A stretch of DNA of 64,000 nucleotides from Liolophura sinensis (GCF_032854445.1 NC_088302.1:34691979-34755978); one strand, 5' to 3'; positions 1 through 11,643 are shown, counted from the first letter of the stretch. Notes: generated from the letters alone by a model not told the origin. Program-made: numbers and translations.

Positions 1-150
1 TTTATTTGATTGGAGGTTTACGCCGTGCTCAAAAATATTTAACTGACACGACAGCAGCCATCGTTATGGTGGGATTAAGCGTTAAGCCACGACCATCTGC
101 AGGTTGCTGCCAGACCTTCCCACGTACTCGGTCAGTTGAGGTCAGATGCA
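1..150 (-). repeat. SINE-A fragment (3' part, reverse strand)
   Basis: Reads as the reverse complement of the 3' half of the SINE-A family seen complete at 5718, 18286, 61655 and 63238. It contains the inverted tail (TTTACGCCGTGCTCAAAAAT) and the inverted body (ACGACCATCTGCAGGTTGCT). The tRNA-like head is missing and the copy is diverged. The window begins inside or just beside it. Confidence 0.75.
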
Positions 151-395
151 AATTAATTTTCGTGTCAACAAAAATCGCGTTTCTCATAGCTCATTAGTAT
201 TTCGTTGTCTGTTTTTAGTAACATCGTTCTGGTTGCCCCTCATATCGAAGAGAGCAGAGACACGAGAACTAAAATATGGGGCACGTGCATACTTCTCCAT
301 ATTTATGCATTTCTGTTCATGTGCAGTAGTATAGTTTTGCAAATATCAACAGAGACTTACGTATATAAAATAGCTTTATATTTAAAGTAGTTTTA

Positions 396-1928
396 TACTA
401 TCCAAAAAAAGAAACGCATAACCCGGTTTTTTGCGGAGGTGATGCAGTCTTTTCAATTATGCATAACTAAATAAGAATTGCTATTCTGCAAATATTTTTT
501 TACACAGATTAAGGAAGGGTCCATATCTAGACAATAAGGCCATCAACTTGAGGTAAGACACTCACAATGAGTCTCCCACTTGAGTGGAATGTCAGTATCT
601 GTTGTGACCACCACGGGCACGAATAACAGTTCTGACACGCCTTGTTATGGACTGGATGAGACGCTGGATAGAGGCCTAGGGAATGTTCTGCCACTCCTCC
701 TGCAAACATGCAACTTGCTCTTGAAGCGTTTGGGGTTGAGGTTGACGTTGGGGTAGGCGTCGATCAAGTTCATCCCACAGATGCTCAATTGGGTTAAGAT
801 CCGGGGAACGGGACGGCCAGGGTAGCACATTTACATTGTTTTCGGCGAGGAAGTCCCTTGTGACACGTGCCGTGTGCGGTCTGGCGTTGTCCTGCTGGAA
901 CAACTCCCGCTGAACGTCAATGACAGGTAAGAGGTGTGGCTGCAGGATGGTGTCTCGGTAGCGTACGGCTGTAAGATTTCCCTGAACGTGGACAAGATTT
1001 GTACGACCAGTATACGATATTGCTGCCCACATCATCACACTCCCTCCACCAAATCTGTCCACTTAGCGTACGCAGTTAGGGGCATAACGTTCGTGAGCAC
1101 GTCTGTAAACCCAGTTTCTACCATCACGTCTCTGCAATAGGAATCTGGACTCGTTACTGAACCAAATGCGTCGCCAGTTGCGTAGATTCCATGCAGTTAC
1201 GTTGTTACACCATCGGAGGCGATTGGCGCGATGGTGAGGACGCAGCACGATCCCAACATAGGGCCTCTTGGCTCTCAGTCCATGTTCCCTCAGCCTGTTC
1301 CGCACTGTCTGACCTGATATCCTCCTCAGTCCCGGTATGCTGGCTGCTGTGCTTTCAGCTGTAGCACATCGGTCACGCAAATGGAGGACCCTTATGTAGC
1401 GATCTTGGGCTGCTGTAGTGACACGTGGTCGACCTGAACGCCGACGGTCATTTGTTGTCCCAGTATTGTTGTAGCGGACAGCAAGCCGTGAAATCGTGCT
1501 CTGGCTGACGTGTAGACGCCTAGAAATGGACGATTGGGACTCTCCAGCTTGAAGTCTTCCAATGGCAATATTTCTTGTGACAGTGTCAAGACGTGGCATG
1601 TTGAATCAGCTTGAAAACACCACTTGAAAGAAGCCGATTTCCGGCCCGAAGTTGCGGTTTTATAGTCACACACTGCATGCTTTCCATGCGTAAGTTCGGC
1701 GTGTAAGACTGCACGTGATGCAGTGTGGTGCTGTATTTTTTACTTCTTCCAAAAACGGCCTCCAAACTCAACATTTTCAACCAAGAAATGTTTTGAGGAA
1801 TAAAATGTGTGCTAACTGTTACTATTAACAATATTAAAACACATTTTGCTCATGAAATGAAGACAAAATGTATTTATTTCACTTTAAAATAAAACAAAAC
1901 ACCTATGCGTTTCTTTTTTTGGATAGTA
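396..1928 (-). mobile_element. Tc1-like (Tc1/mariner) DNA transposon, complete with TIRs, inactive
   Basis: Perfect 23-bp terminal inverted repeats lie at 398-420 (CTATCCAAAAAAAGAAACGC, then ATA) and 1904-1926. Both ends are flanked by TA (396-397 and 1927-1928), the expected Tc1/mariner target duplication. The element body is 1,529 bp. It carries one transposase reading frame on the minus strand (592-1599), disabled as described in that entry. The perfectly identical TIRs next to a coding region with several lesions suggest moderate age. It sits upstream of the first recognised SLC5 exon, probably in an intron of that gene. Confidence 0.93.
592..1599 (-). pseudogene. Tc1-like DD34E transposase with two in-frame stops and a mutated first catalytic Asp
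   Basis: The frame runs from ATG at 1599 to TGA at 592-594, 336 codons, close to the usual 340-aa Tc1 transposase. It starts with a helix-turn-helix paired-like domain (about residues 10-50, including SISRRLHVSQSTISRL). The DDE core follows: the first catalytic position reads WFSNESRF, with AAC (Asn) at 1153-1155 where the family has Asp. The second Asp is in LFQQDNARPHTA. The third acidic residue is Glu in NPIEHLW, exactly 34 residues later (DD34E). TAA at 1063-1065 and TAG at 676-678 interrupt the frame, but the frame stays open after each, so these are single-base nonsense changes. A conserved C-terminal tail follows the second stop. With the Asp to Asn change the protein would be catalytically dead even if the stops were read through. 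Confidence 0.93.
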
Positions 1929-2262
1929 TATATATAACAAGTAAGCTGAAATTTCTGTATTTCTAAGCATTTCTGTATTATATAGCACCGAAAACATCAT
2001 CATGTGTTTACGTATTGAAATCGAAATATCATGGCAATTTTTTGTACGATCCACTAAACATAACCCCATTAAAACAGAGCAGGAAAGGTGAAACGATAGT
2101 ACCTATTTCCGGTGTATTGCAATGAACATAAATATCAAATAATTCAGATCAATCAGTTTAACAACAGAAATCCTTAACCAGAATGATGCAATGAAACATG
2201 TATTAGATACAGATACATGTATTAATTGTCACTTCCCGGTTACGTATGAGCATGTCTATGTT

Positions 2263-2402
2263 GAGTTTTTTCCTAGATCCTGTTGCCAGGTATGTTTAAG
2301 AACGTTTTACCTGGTTTTTGTCCTAGGTCCTATTCCCACGTATGTTTAAGAACTTTTACCTGGGGTTTGTCCTAGGTCCTGTTCCCAGGTATGTTTAAGA
2401 CT
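2263..2402. repeat. Degenerate tandem repeat, about 57-bp unit, three copies
   Basis: Three imperfect copies of a unit containing TCCTAGGTCCTGTTCCCAGG followed by TATGTTTAAGAAC and a TTTACCTGG link. The same unit reappears in more diverged form at 2940-3260, so the two blocks look like one array interrupted by the inverted-repeat element at 2460-2920. Confidence 0.7.
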
Positions 2403-2459
2403 AGCCTAATGAATAGACGTTATGTGCTAACGATATAACATCTAACAGACGTCCCTGCC

Positions 2460-2920
2460 GCACTGAGAACCTCCTTAGTGTTTCCTACCTGTTTCTCAAT
2501 CAGCGATGTCTAGCCGAGGGTATCGCATTTTTATTGGACAATCGGCTCCGATTACGGCCATGTCGAGCATTTCTAGTTCACAACCCAGCAAAAATGTAAT
2601 GCAGACAGCCATGTTCGCCATCAATAACCATTGCGCGCATGATCGTGTTGCAGAGCAAATTATCCACCAGCGACCGATTTTTATCTGTGCTGAACAGCTA
2701 TTAGCATGGTGAAAAGTTTCCATCGTGGAGAATACAGGACAAAGCATCGAGAAGACAAATATGGCTACCTGTTCAAAATTTCCTAGTTTTCGGTTTAAAA
2801 ATGACCGATTTGAACACAACAGATGCCAGTTTTTGGCTAAAAAGCGCGATCATCTTGGCTGGGAATTGCTGATTGAGAAAATGCATTTCAGGTAGGAAAC
2901 GCTTCGGAGGTTCTGAGTGC
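2460..2920. mobile_element. Inverted-repeat (MITE-like) element, about 460 bp
   Basis: The ends are inverted copies. The left arm at 2460-2504 begins GCACTGAGAACCTCC and ends TTTCTCAATCAGC. The right arm at 2868-2920 is its reverse complement with a few mismatches and a 5-base insertion. Weaker pairing continues inward, so each arm is roughly 75 bp. The 68-codon frame at 2506-2712 inside it has no recognisable domain and is probably chance. I could not settle the target duplication or superfamily. Confidence 0.7.
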
Positions 2921-2939
2921 GCATAGGAGGGCCAAACCG

Positions 2940-3260
2940 GACCTTTTCTCAATCCTGTTTTTAAGTAGGTATAGAAAAGTCCATCCAGACTTTTCCTAAA
3001 TCCTGATCCCAGGTATATATAAGAATGTCTGCTCGGAGTTTTCAAATCTTGTTCCAAAATATGTATACATGTATAACAACGCCCACAGGGAGTTTTCGTC
3101 GACGTTGTTCCCAAGTATGTATTAGAACGCCCACCCAAACATTTCCTAAGTCCTATTTCCAAGTATATGTAGAACGTCTATCCGGAGGTTTCCTATATTC
3201 TGTTCCCACGTAAGTATAAGTATGTCCAACCGGAGTTTCCCTATAGTTCATGTTCCAAAC
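2940..3260. repeat. Degenerate tandem repeat, same family as 2263-2402
   Basis: About five diverged units, each containing a TCCTRWRTCCTGWTYCCAGG-like core, then GTATRTATAAGAA and a GTCCAYCCRGAGTTTT-like spacer. The unit is about 55-60 bp. It lies in what is probably SLC5 intron sequence just before the exon at 3432. Confidence 0.65.
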
Positions 3261-3431
3261 CATGTATATGTTTACCAAGAAGCTGTCACCAGTTGCGTTG
3301 ACATATATTCATGGTACAACTGCAGTAGGAACAAAATAACCGACACAGTAGATAGGCTTACACACGTGTAATCTGCAATTGTCTGTAAAAACAAAATATC
3401 TTTCTGACAATTTTACCTGATTATTTACAGT

Positions 3432-6400
3432 CATTACCTTCGGTTGCATGTCTATGGGGGTTTCATTTCTGTTGTCTGGCGTCGGCGGACCGCTTTCACA
3501 GGTAAAAAAGAAATTAAAACAATTTACCTTCTTAATCCCTTGTCGTCTCTCCGTCTGAAAAAATTACATATTATCATTATAGATATTGCAATAAAGACGT
3601 CTTCCATGGCCGACGCGGCAGAATAACTCGAGATGCTCTCAGCAATCGCTGTGGATTCAAGTCCAGCTCATGCTGGCTTCCTCTTAGGCCGTAGGTGGGG
3701 AGATCTGTTAGTAACATGCAGATGGTCTTAGGTTTCCCCCGGGCTTTGTCCAGGGCCTAACCCATTACTATCCATTAGTTATGCCAGTGCATTTGGAGGA
3801 ACGGCCCGATGTGAAAGCGGTCTTTTTGTTTGTTACCTTTTTGTATAAAATGTGCGATTTTCAAATGGTGTGTAAATTTCGCTGTCAATAGATCTCATAA
3901 TAGTTAACAAGTATGTCGACCACTTGAAGGACTCATTCCCAAATACATATAGCAATGTGGCATGAACCGGGCTTTTGCCAACGTCTTTCGAAAACCAACT
4001 GAAGGCTTAACTAGGGTTTAGGGCTATTAACTTTAGTGCATATCCTTTAGATAATTCTGCTTAAACCATGGTGTTAGGAGGTACGTGAGTTGTTACTATA
4101 TATTAGTATCATTCAGTACATGAACAGTTAGAATAGAACCATAATTGAGGTAAACTGACAAGAGGCTATATTTCACCAGTTACGTATGACCAACTGCAAA
4201 CCTGTCACACTGTCATTGCTGCAATGGTTTTAATTTCCATGCTGTAGTCTGTTATAATCCGTTGTCAGATCGTCAAAGACTTCACAGATCGATAAAGTCG
4301 CCATTCGCATGGCGTTCCACTGAATCAGCATCATATAACGACACATATGCTTCTCATTCCAGATGCTGATTGCATTCACTGGTGCGGTAAGCGGCCCTCT
4401 TTGCGGCCTCTTCCTCTTAGGAACCTTTATCCCGTGGGCGAATGTCAAGGTAAGATAAATATTCTTGAATTCAGCGTAAAATACCAATGAAATAAACAAA
4501 TTAATCAAAGTAAGATATGACCACACTAGAATAAAAAAACAGATGTTTAGCATTTAAGCACGTGATAAACACCTCTTTGAAACAGATAATAAACGTGCGT
4601 AATCTCTAATTGTAGCATACCTAAACATGTTTATCCAACAACTAATAATTAGACTGCTTTATAATATTGATCATATACATTGAAAACTTTAACTCAATCC
4701 TTTTAAGCCATAAACTCATCCACAAAACACAAATTTACAAAACACTGCATGCATTTATAGAACAAACCCATGTATTCATGAGACTTAAAAATAAAGACAC
4801 CTTGAACATGTTTAACGTTCTTGTGTATAGTGCACAGATAAAGTTTGAAAAATTATAAAGCGATTTATAGACATATAATATTTTGGGGTTCAGGCTTCAG
4901 GAAGACGAGTTGTCATTGTATATTGCAAGATTATAAATCTAAACCCAGTGAGTATAGCAACAAAGTCATATTGTGATCACTAGGCAACACAATTAAAATC
5001 ATTTTTTGAGGATCGATTTTAAAATTCACAATTTAGGTCATGTTCACCGAAGAATAGATTAATTAGTACTTTCAATTAACAATTAAAACACTCCATCTAT
5101 ACTCTACTCTCAATTAGCTAATGTTAATAATTACAAGATTATGGACAACTTCTAAAATGTTTACGATGGATGACTTTGCAAGTAAGTGTTTTGTTCATTT
5201 AAACTTTATATTTATTAGACTGGTGCTTCACAATGTTCACTTCTTAAGCCATAATCATTCATTCATTCTATAACGCCAGTCAGGTTTATGGGTGGAGGAA
5301 CTCAGAGTACGTCTAATAGACGTTAGACGATATACGCAAAACGGTCAAACGAACTTGTTCTAATGACAGTATAAAGAAAAGCGACACAACCACTCGACCA
5401 CGATCCGCTTCTCCGTCATTGTATAACTGAAAAATTACTTTCTAAAAATAATATGTTAAATTTAACCGAAAGTTTGCTGTCTGAGGGATCCTAGAATTTA
5501 TTTTGTAATTGGACCAGATTATTCTGTTAAGTCAAAATAAAGACTGTATTAGACTAAACAGGTATTATATTGAATATGGCAAAGTTTTATGTTATAATAA
5601 CAGAACACATTCTTACTTCACTCATAAAATAGACCTTCTGTTAATGTTCAAACATAATTTTTAAAATGTATAGAAATGACATTAAGCTGCACTTAAATAA
5701 ATCATTAAATCTGTTTTGGGGCCTCTGTGGCTCAGTTGGTTACCGCGCTAGCACAGCGTAATGACCCAGCAGTCTCTCACCAATGCGGTCGCCGTGTGTT
5801 CAAGTCCAGCTCATGCTGGCTTCCTCTCCGGTCGTTAGTGGGAAGGTCTGCCACCAATCTGCGGATGGTCGTGGGTTTCCCCCGGGCTGTGCCCGGTTTC
5901 CTCCCACCATAATGCTGGCCGCCGTCGTATAAGTGAAATATTCTTGAGTACGGCGTAAAACACCAATCGAATAAATAAATAAATTAATTAATTAATTAAA
6001 TCTGTTTACGCAGGGTGCACTAGCCGGCGTTGTTTTCGGTGTGGGTATCGCCAGTTGGATCACTTTCTCAGGAATGAATATGAAGGTACCCTCTTTACCA
6101 CCAGCTCCATCCGACAGATGTTGGCTAAATCAGTCTACAGTCAGTAACTACACGGACTTGGTATATTTGTACAACACCAGCCTCGTCGCCACGGCCAACA
6201 CGGATTTCCCAGTTTACACAGACTTGCCGTATTCTGGGTAGGTATTCAAATCTAAGATCCGGTATACACACTTCTTTACATATTTGCATGTACTGAAAGA
6301 AAAGTTTGGGTCAATTGAGGAAAAAAGATCTGATTCTTTTCTACAGAGCTATGTAATAAAACTAAGTAAGATGCGAAAACTGAGCCAGATGACCCAAAAT

Positions 6401-7936
6401 ATCTAACGACTTTTCAATGATTTCTGAAGTGAATTATACAGCTGTATTGAAAAATGTCTGATGTTTGTTAACAAGCTGGGACGCATGTACATTTTTAAAA
6501 GTGCACCAAACGATCAAGAAGATGACGAACACATCCTCAGCTACAACAGCAACCGTAACAACGCCGTCCATCCGTACAGTTGCTCGTCACAGTGAATAAG
6601 CCCAACGCCAATACCTAACTTTAGATATGGATAAATACAGCAAAAAAGATGCTTGGAAAAGCGGAATGATGAGTTTAGCTGGAAGTTCACTTGCCCTTGA
6701 TCAGGAAGGTCGCAGGCTCGAATCCAGCTCCAGATAGTCCATGAGACTAATAAAGGCCTGTGTGACCTGTAAAGTCCTGGGTAGTTATAAAGGCCCTTGT
6801 GGCTTGTAAAGGTCCGTGTGACTTTTAAAGGCCTATTCCACTTGCAAAGGCCTGTGTGATTTGTAAAGGCCTATGGGACATAATGGTCACTTTAGGACTT
6901 CTTTTAGGATATCGTCGTTCTTTTCTCTGTTTACATATAGGTCTGGCCTTAAGAAACTGTACTCCATGTCCTACATGCTGTACCCAACTATAGGCCTCGT
7001 CCTCACCATATTAGTTGGTGTCATCGTCAGCCTGATCACAGGTATGTACATACAAGCGTCATATCCAACAATCACCTATCATTCGTGAACCATGAAGGTC
7101 ACCTTGAAGTTATTCAGAGGACCGCTCTGTCAATTCCTCTGGCTAGAATGTATTGATGTATTTATTTGATTCGGTGTTCCATGTCTAACTCAAGGATATT
7201 CTATTTGCACTCTGAAGGTTAGGATTGTATATGTGATGGAGTAGACAGGGGAAAAAGAAAAGATTCCAAAGGCAGCCATGACACACGCCAGATGTACGTT
7301 TTATCTGCTGAAGGATTATCCTGTAGGTCCTGAACCGGCCAATATACAAACAGCTATGCGGAAACTTGTAAGGATCTGGCTTATGACAGAAGTTCTTTGA
7401 AGCACTTAGAACGAGTAATATTTAAGACTAAATACTTACCACCACCCCATTCCCCGGCCTCCCTTTATCTACACATCTGTTGTTGTTTTTTGATTGAGAC
7501 TTAATCAATAGCAGTATTATTTCAGTCATATCACGTCGACATCTCCAACATCTGTATTCACTTATTTACTGAACATTTAACTTCGAACATTGTTTTCTTC
7601 GCCCGATATCTAGGGCCGGTTTCATGACGCTCACTTAGCTAAGTTTGCCCTTAACTACCATGACAATGTCTGTTGTAGAGCTATAAAGTGCACTTAGCTA
7701 AGAGCAACTTAACAGTAAATATGCTTCATGAAACCGGCCCCTGATTGTTTAGATGACCTTGGAGATAACCAATTCTTGTATTTGACCTTCTACTTCCGGT
7801 TATAGGGCGCATGAACCAATCAGATGTGAACCCTCTCTGCATTTCTCATATCATACGACGCCGGTATTACAAACCGAAAGACGAAACAACCGAAGAAGGT
7901 CAGCTAGAGTTGATGGTGAATTATGCTTTAATATGA
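3432..7936 (+). CDS. SLC5-family sodium/solute symporter, 3' exons (partial gene)
   Basis: Five exons join in frame: 3432-3502, 4363-4449, 6014-6237, 6941-7041 and 7806-7936 (stop TGA 7934-7936). Every boundary has AG/GT sites and matching phases, giving about 204 C-terminal residues. The protein reads ITFGCMSMGVSFLLSG, then GAVSGPLCGLFLLGTFIPWA, then GALAGVVFGVGIASWITF, an extracellular loop with N-x-S/T sites, then LYSMSYMLYPTIGLVLTI and VGVIVSLITG, and a basic tail ending NYALI. The GPLxGLFxLGxFxPWAN segment and the L-Y-S-x-S-Y-M-x-Y-x-x-I-G helix are hallmarks of the animal SLC5 (SSF) family. They look closest to the monocarboxylate/iodide branch (SLC5A5/A8/A12-like). The family uses the Na+ gradient to import small solutes at the plasma membrane. 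The substrate cannot be read from this piece. The N-terminal half must lie upstream of the window, and I found no further exon between 1 and 3431. A SINE sits 20 bp before the third exon. Confidence 0.88.
3605..3765 (+). repeat. SINE-A, diverged copy without tail
   Basis: Contains the B-box-like GATTCAAGTCCAGCTCATGC and body GCAGATGGTCTTAGGTTTCC. The A-box head is scrambled and the 3' tail is replaced by unrelated sequence. Located in the SLC5 intron between 3502 and 4363. Confidence 0.7.
4020..4262 (+). repeat. R-II interspersed repeat copy
   Basis: Shares a string of blocks with 11735-11850, 16190-16450 and 40925-41210: CCATGGTGTTAGG, then GAACAGTTAGAATA, AATTGAGGTAAACTGACAAG, AGGCTATATTTCACC and GTCACACTGTC. 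It has no coding potential and no tRNA head that I can see. The family is unclassified. Confidence 0.6.
4460..5700. other. SLC5 intron, AT-rich, no feature recognised
   Basis: About 1.2 kb between exon 4363-4449 and the SINE at 5718. I see only AT-rich sequence, no open frame with a recognisable domain, and no repeat family shared with the rest of the window. Confidence 0.5.
5718..5994 (+). repeat. SINE-A, full-length, inserted at the acceptor of the SLC5 exon at 6014
   Basis: tRNA-derived head with A box (TGGCTCAGTTGGTTACCGCG) and B box (GTGTTCAAGTCCA), a conserved body ending AAGTGAAATATTCTTGAGTA, then an (AAAT)n/(AATT)n tail. It is flanked by a perfect 13-bp target duplication ATTAAATCTGTTT at 5704-5716 and 5995-6007. 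The right duplicate runs into ACGCAG, the 3' splice site of the SLC5 exon starting at 6014. The insertion therefore split the intron within six bases of the acceptor and rebuilt the pyrimidine stretch by duplication. Confidence 0.92.
6655..6870 (+). repeat. tRNA-like relic followed by a 22-bp tandem repeat
   Basis: 6655-6740 holds an A-box-like TTTAGCTGGAAGTTC and a B-box-like GGCTCGAATCC, a tRNA-derived SINE head. From about 6750 to 6870, five or six imperfect copies of a unit like TAAAGGCCTGTGTGACTTG follow. All lie in the SLC5 intron between 6237 and 6941. Confidence 0.6.
7613..7740. mobile_element. Small MITE (128 bp) in the last SLC5 intron
   Basis: The ends are inverted repeats: GGGCCGGTTTCATGACGC at 7613 against GCTTCATGAAACCGGCCC ending 7740, with one mismatch. 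CTTAGCTAAG occurs near both ends as an internal inverted pair. There is no coding capacity. The superfamily is not determined and no clear target duplication was found. Confidence 0.75.
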
Positions 7937-8059
7937 CAGCGCGGTTTTCTGTTTTTATACCTTTACCTGTTATCACCTAACGAAAAACTTTTCAAACCGC
8001 TTTCAGACGGTTCGATTTGTCGTTTCATTATCCTGTCTACTTGTTGAATTGGAAACGAT

Positions 8060-11000
8060 CCTAAAAGATATTTCATACAATGTCTCAACATTCTAAGCGA
8101 TATTTCATACAATGTCTCAACATTCTAAGCGTTATTTCATACCATGTCCCAACATTCTAAGCGATATTTCATATTATGTCCCAACATTCTAAACGATATT
8201 TCAATGTCCCAACATTCTAAACGATATTTCATACCATGTCCAAACATTCTAAGCGATGTTTCATATTATGTCCCAACATTCTAAACGATATTTCATACCA
8301 TGTCCCAACATTCTAAGCGATGTTTCATATTATGTCCCAAATTCTAAACGATATTTCATATTATGTCCCAACATTCTAAACGATATTTCAGTGTCCTAAC
8401 ATTCTAAGCGATATTTCATATTATGTCCAAACATTCTAAGCGATATTTCATACAATGTCCCAACATTCTAAGCGATATTTCATACAATGTCCCAACTTTC
8501 TAAACGATATTTCATACAATGTCCCAACATTCTAAACGATATTTCAGTGTCCTAACATTCTAAGCGATATTTCATATTATGTCCAAACATTCTAAGCGAT
8601 ATTTCATACAATGTCCCAACATTCTAAGCGATATTTCATATTATGTCCCAACATTCTAAACGATATTTCATACAATGCCCCAACATTCTAAGCGATATTT
8701 CATATTATGTCCCAACATTCTAAAGGATATTTCATACAATGCCCCAACATTCTAAGCGATATTTCATATTATGTCCCAACATTCTAAACGATATTTCATG
8801 CAATGTCCCAATATTCTAAGCGATATTTCATACAATGTCCCAACATTCTAAAAGATATTTCATATAATGTCCCAACATTCTAAGCGATGTTTCATATTAT
8901 GTCCCAACATTCTAAACGATATTTCATATTATGTCCCAACATTCTAAGCGATATTTCATATTATGTCCCAACATTCTAAACGATATTTCATACAATGTCC
9001 CAACATTCTAAACGATATTTCATACAATGTCCCAACATTCTAAACGATATTTCATATAATGTCCCAACATTCTAAACGATATTTCATACAATGTCCCAAC
9101 ATTCTAAACGATATTTCATACCATGTCCAAACATTCTAAGCGATGTTTCATATTATGTCCCAACATTCTAAACGATATTTCATATTATGTCCCAACATTC
9201 TAAGCGATGTTTCATATTATGTCCCAAATTCTAAACGATATTTCATACAATGTCCCAACATTCTAAACGATATTTCAGTGTCCTAACATTCTAAGCGATA
9301 TTTCATATTATGTCCAAACATTCTAAACGATATTTCATACAATGTCCCAACATTCTAAGCGATATTTCATACAATGTCCCAACTTTCTAAACGATATTTC
9401 AGTGTCCTAACATTCTAAGCGATATTTCATATTATGTCCAAACAGTCTAAGCGATATTTCATACAATGTCCCAACATTCTAAGCGATATTTCATATTATG
9501 TCCCAACATTCTAAACGATATTTCATACAATGCCCCAACATTCTAAGCGATATTTCATATTATGTCCCAACATTCTAAACGATATTTCATACAATGCCCC
9601 AACATTCTAAGCGATATTTCATATTATGTCCCAACATTCTAAAGGATATTTCATACAATGCCCCAACATTCTAAGCGATATTTCATATTATGTCCCAACA
9701 TTCTAAACGATATTTCATGCAATGTCCCAATATTCTAAGCGATATTTCATACAATGTCCCAACATTCTAAAAGATATTTCATATAATGTCCCAACATTCT
9801 AAGCGATGTTTCATATTATGTCCCAACATTCTAAACGATATTTCATATTATGTCCCAACATTCTAAGCGATATTTCATATTATGTCCCAACATTCTAAAC
9901 GATATTTCATACAATGTCCCAACATTCTAAACGATATTTCATACAATGTCCCAACATTCTAAACGATATTTCATATAATGTCCCAACATTCTAAACGATA
10001 TTTCATACAATGTCCCAACATTCTAAACGATATTTCATACCATGTCCAAACATTCTAAGCGATGTTTCATATTATGTCCCAACATTCTAAACGATATTTC
10101 ATATTATGTCCCAACATTCTAAGCGATGTTTCATATTATGTCCCAAATTCTAAACGATATTTCATACAATGTCCCAACATTCTAAACGATATTTCAGTGT
10201 CCTAACATTCTAAGCGATATTTCATATTATGTCCAAACATTCTAAACGATATTTCATACAATGTCCCAACATTCTAAGCGATATTTCATACAATGTCCCA
10301 ACTTTCTAAACGATATTTCAGTGTCCTAACATTCTAAGCGATATTTCATATTATGTCCAAACAGTCTAAGCGATATTTCATACAATGTCCCAACATTCTA
10401 AGCGATATTTCATATTATGTCCCAACATTCTAAACGATATTTCATACAATGCCCCAACATTCTAAGCGATATTTCATATTATGTCCCAACATTCTAAACG
10501 ATATTTCATACAATGCCCCAACATTCTAAGCGATATTTCATATTATGTCCCAACATTCTAAACGATATTTCATGCAATGTCCCAATATTCTAAGCGATAT
10601 TTCATACAATGTCCCAACATTCTAAGCGATATTTCATATTATGTCCCAACATTCTAAGCGATGTTTCATATTATGTCCCAACATTCTAAACGATATTTCA
10701 TACAATGTCCCAACATTCTAAGCGATATTTCATATTATGTCCCAACATTCTAAACGATATTTCATACAATGTCCCAACATTGTAAACGATATTTCATGCA
10801 ATGTCCCAACATTCTAAACGATATTTCATACAATGCCCCAACATTCTAAACGATATTTCATACAATGTCCCAACATTCTAAACGATATTTCATACAATGC
10901 CCCAACATTCTAAGCGATGTTTCATATTATGTCCCAACATTCTAAACGATATTTCATACAATGTCCCAACATTCTAAACGATATTTCATACAATGTCCCA

Positions 11001-11611
11001 ACATTCTAAACGATATTTCATACAATGTCCCAACATTCTAAACGATATTTCATACAATGCCCCAACATTCTAAACGATATTTCATACAATGTCCCAACAT
11101 TCTAAACGATATTTCATACAATGTCCCAACATTCTAAACGATATTTCATACAATGCCCCAACATTCTAAACGATATTTCATACAATGTCCCAACATTCTA
11201 AACGATATTTCATACAATGCCCCAACATTCTAAGCGATGTTTCATATTATGTCCCAACATTCTAAACGATATTTCATACAATGTCCCAACATTCTAAACG
11301 ATATTTCATACAATGTCCCAACATTCTAAACGATATTTCATACAATGTCCCAACATTCTAAACGATATTTCATACAATGTCCCAACATTCTAAACGATAT
11401 TTCATACAATGTCCCAACATTCTAAACGATATTTCATACAATGTCCCAACATTCTAAGCGATGTTTCATATTATGTCCCAACATTCTAAACGATATTTCA
11501 TACAATGTCCCAACATTCTAAACGATATTTCATACAATGTCCCAACATTCTAAACGATATTTCATACAATGTCCCAACATTCTAAACGATATTTCATACA
11601 ATGTCCCAACA
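8060..11611. repeat. 32-bp minisatellite with 919-bp higher-order repeat, about 111 units
   Basis: Consensus unit of 32 bp: CATACAATGTCCCAACATTC then TAAACGATATTT. Variants (TATTATG, GCGATG, GCCCC, 28-bp units with CAGTGTCC, a 31-bp unit with CCCAAATTC) recur in a fixed order. Landmark variants at 8722, 8798 and 9121 reappear exactly 919 bp later at 9641, 9717 and 10040. That distance is 29 units, with two short 28-mers and one 31-mer explaining 919 instead of 928. A third, partial period follows with an 855-bp offset. A smaller 320-bp (10-unit) duplication is seen at 10896 and 11216. The last 700 bp are nearly uniform consensus units. The array starts about 120 bp after the SLC5 stop and so may lie in its 3'UTR or immediate downstream flank. 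Confidence 0.97.
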
Positions 11612-11643
11612 TGTTGGCGGCTTATGTAGTGACGCTTTTCTTA

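Noticed and set aside
2506-2712. 68-codon frame within the inverted-repeat element
   Set aside because: Too short for a transposase and without a DDE or zinc motif.
5718-5800. tRNA gene candidates at SINE heads
   Set aside because: A and B boxes are present but the acceptor and anticodon stems do not form a proper cloverleaf, and the sequence continues into SINE body and tail.
5727-5912. Open frames inside SINE-A copies (also at 18251, 18330, 61701 and 63360)
   Set aside because: The same short frame recurs in each SINE copy because of the repeat consensus. Not genes.
8060-11611. Regular repeats that might suggest a CRISPR-like array
   Set aside because: Units are contiguous 32-mers with no unique spacers, there are no cas genes, and the surroundings are eukaryotic spliced genes. 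It is a minisatellite.
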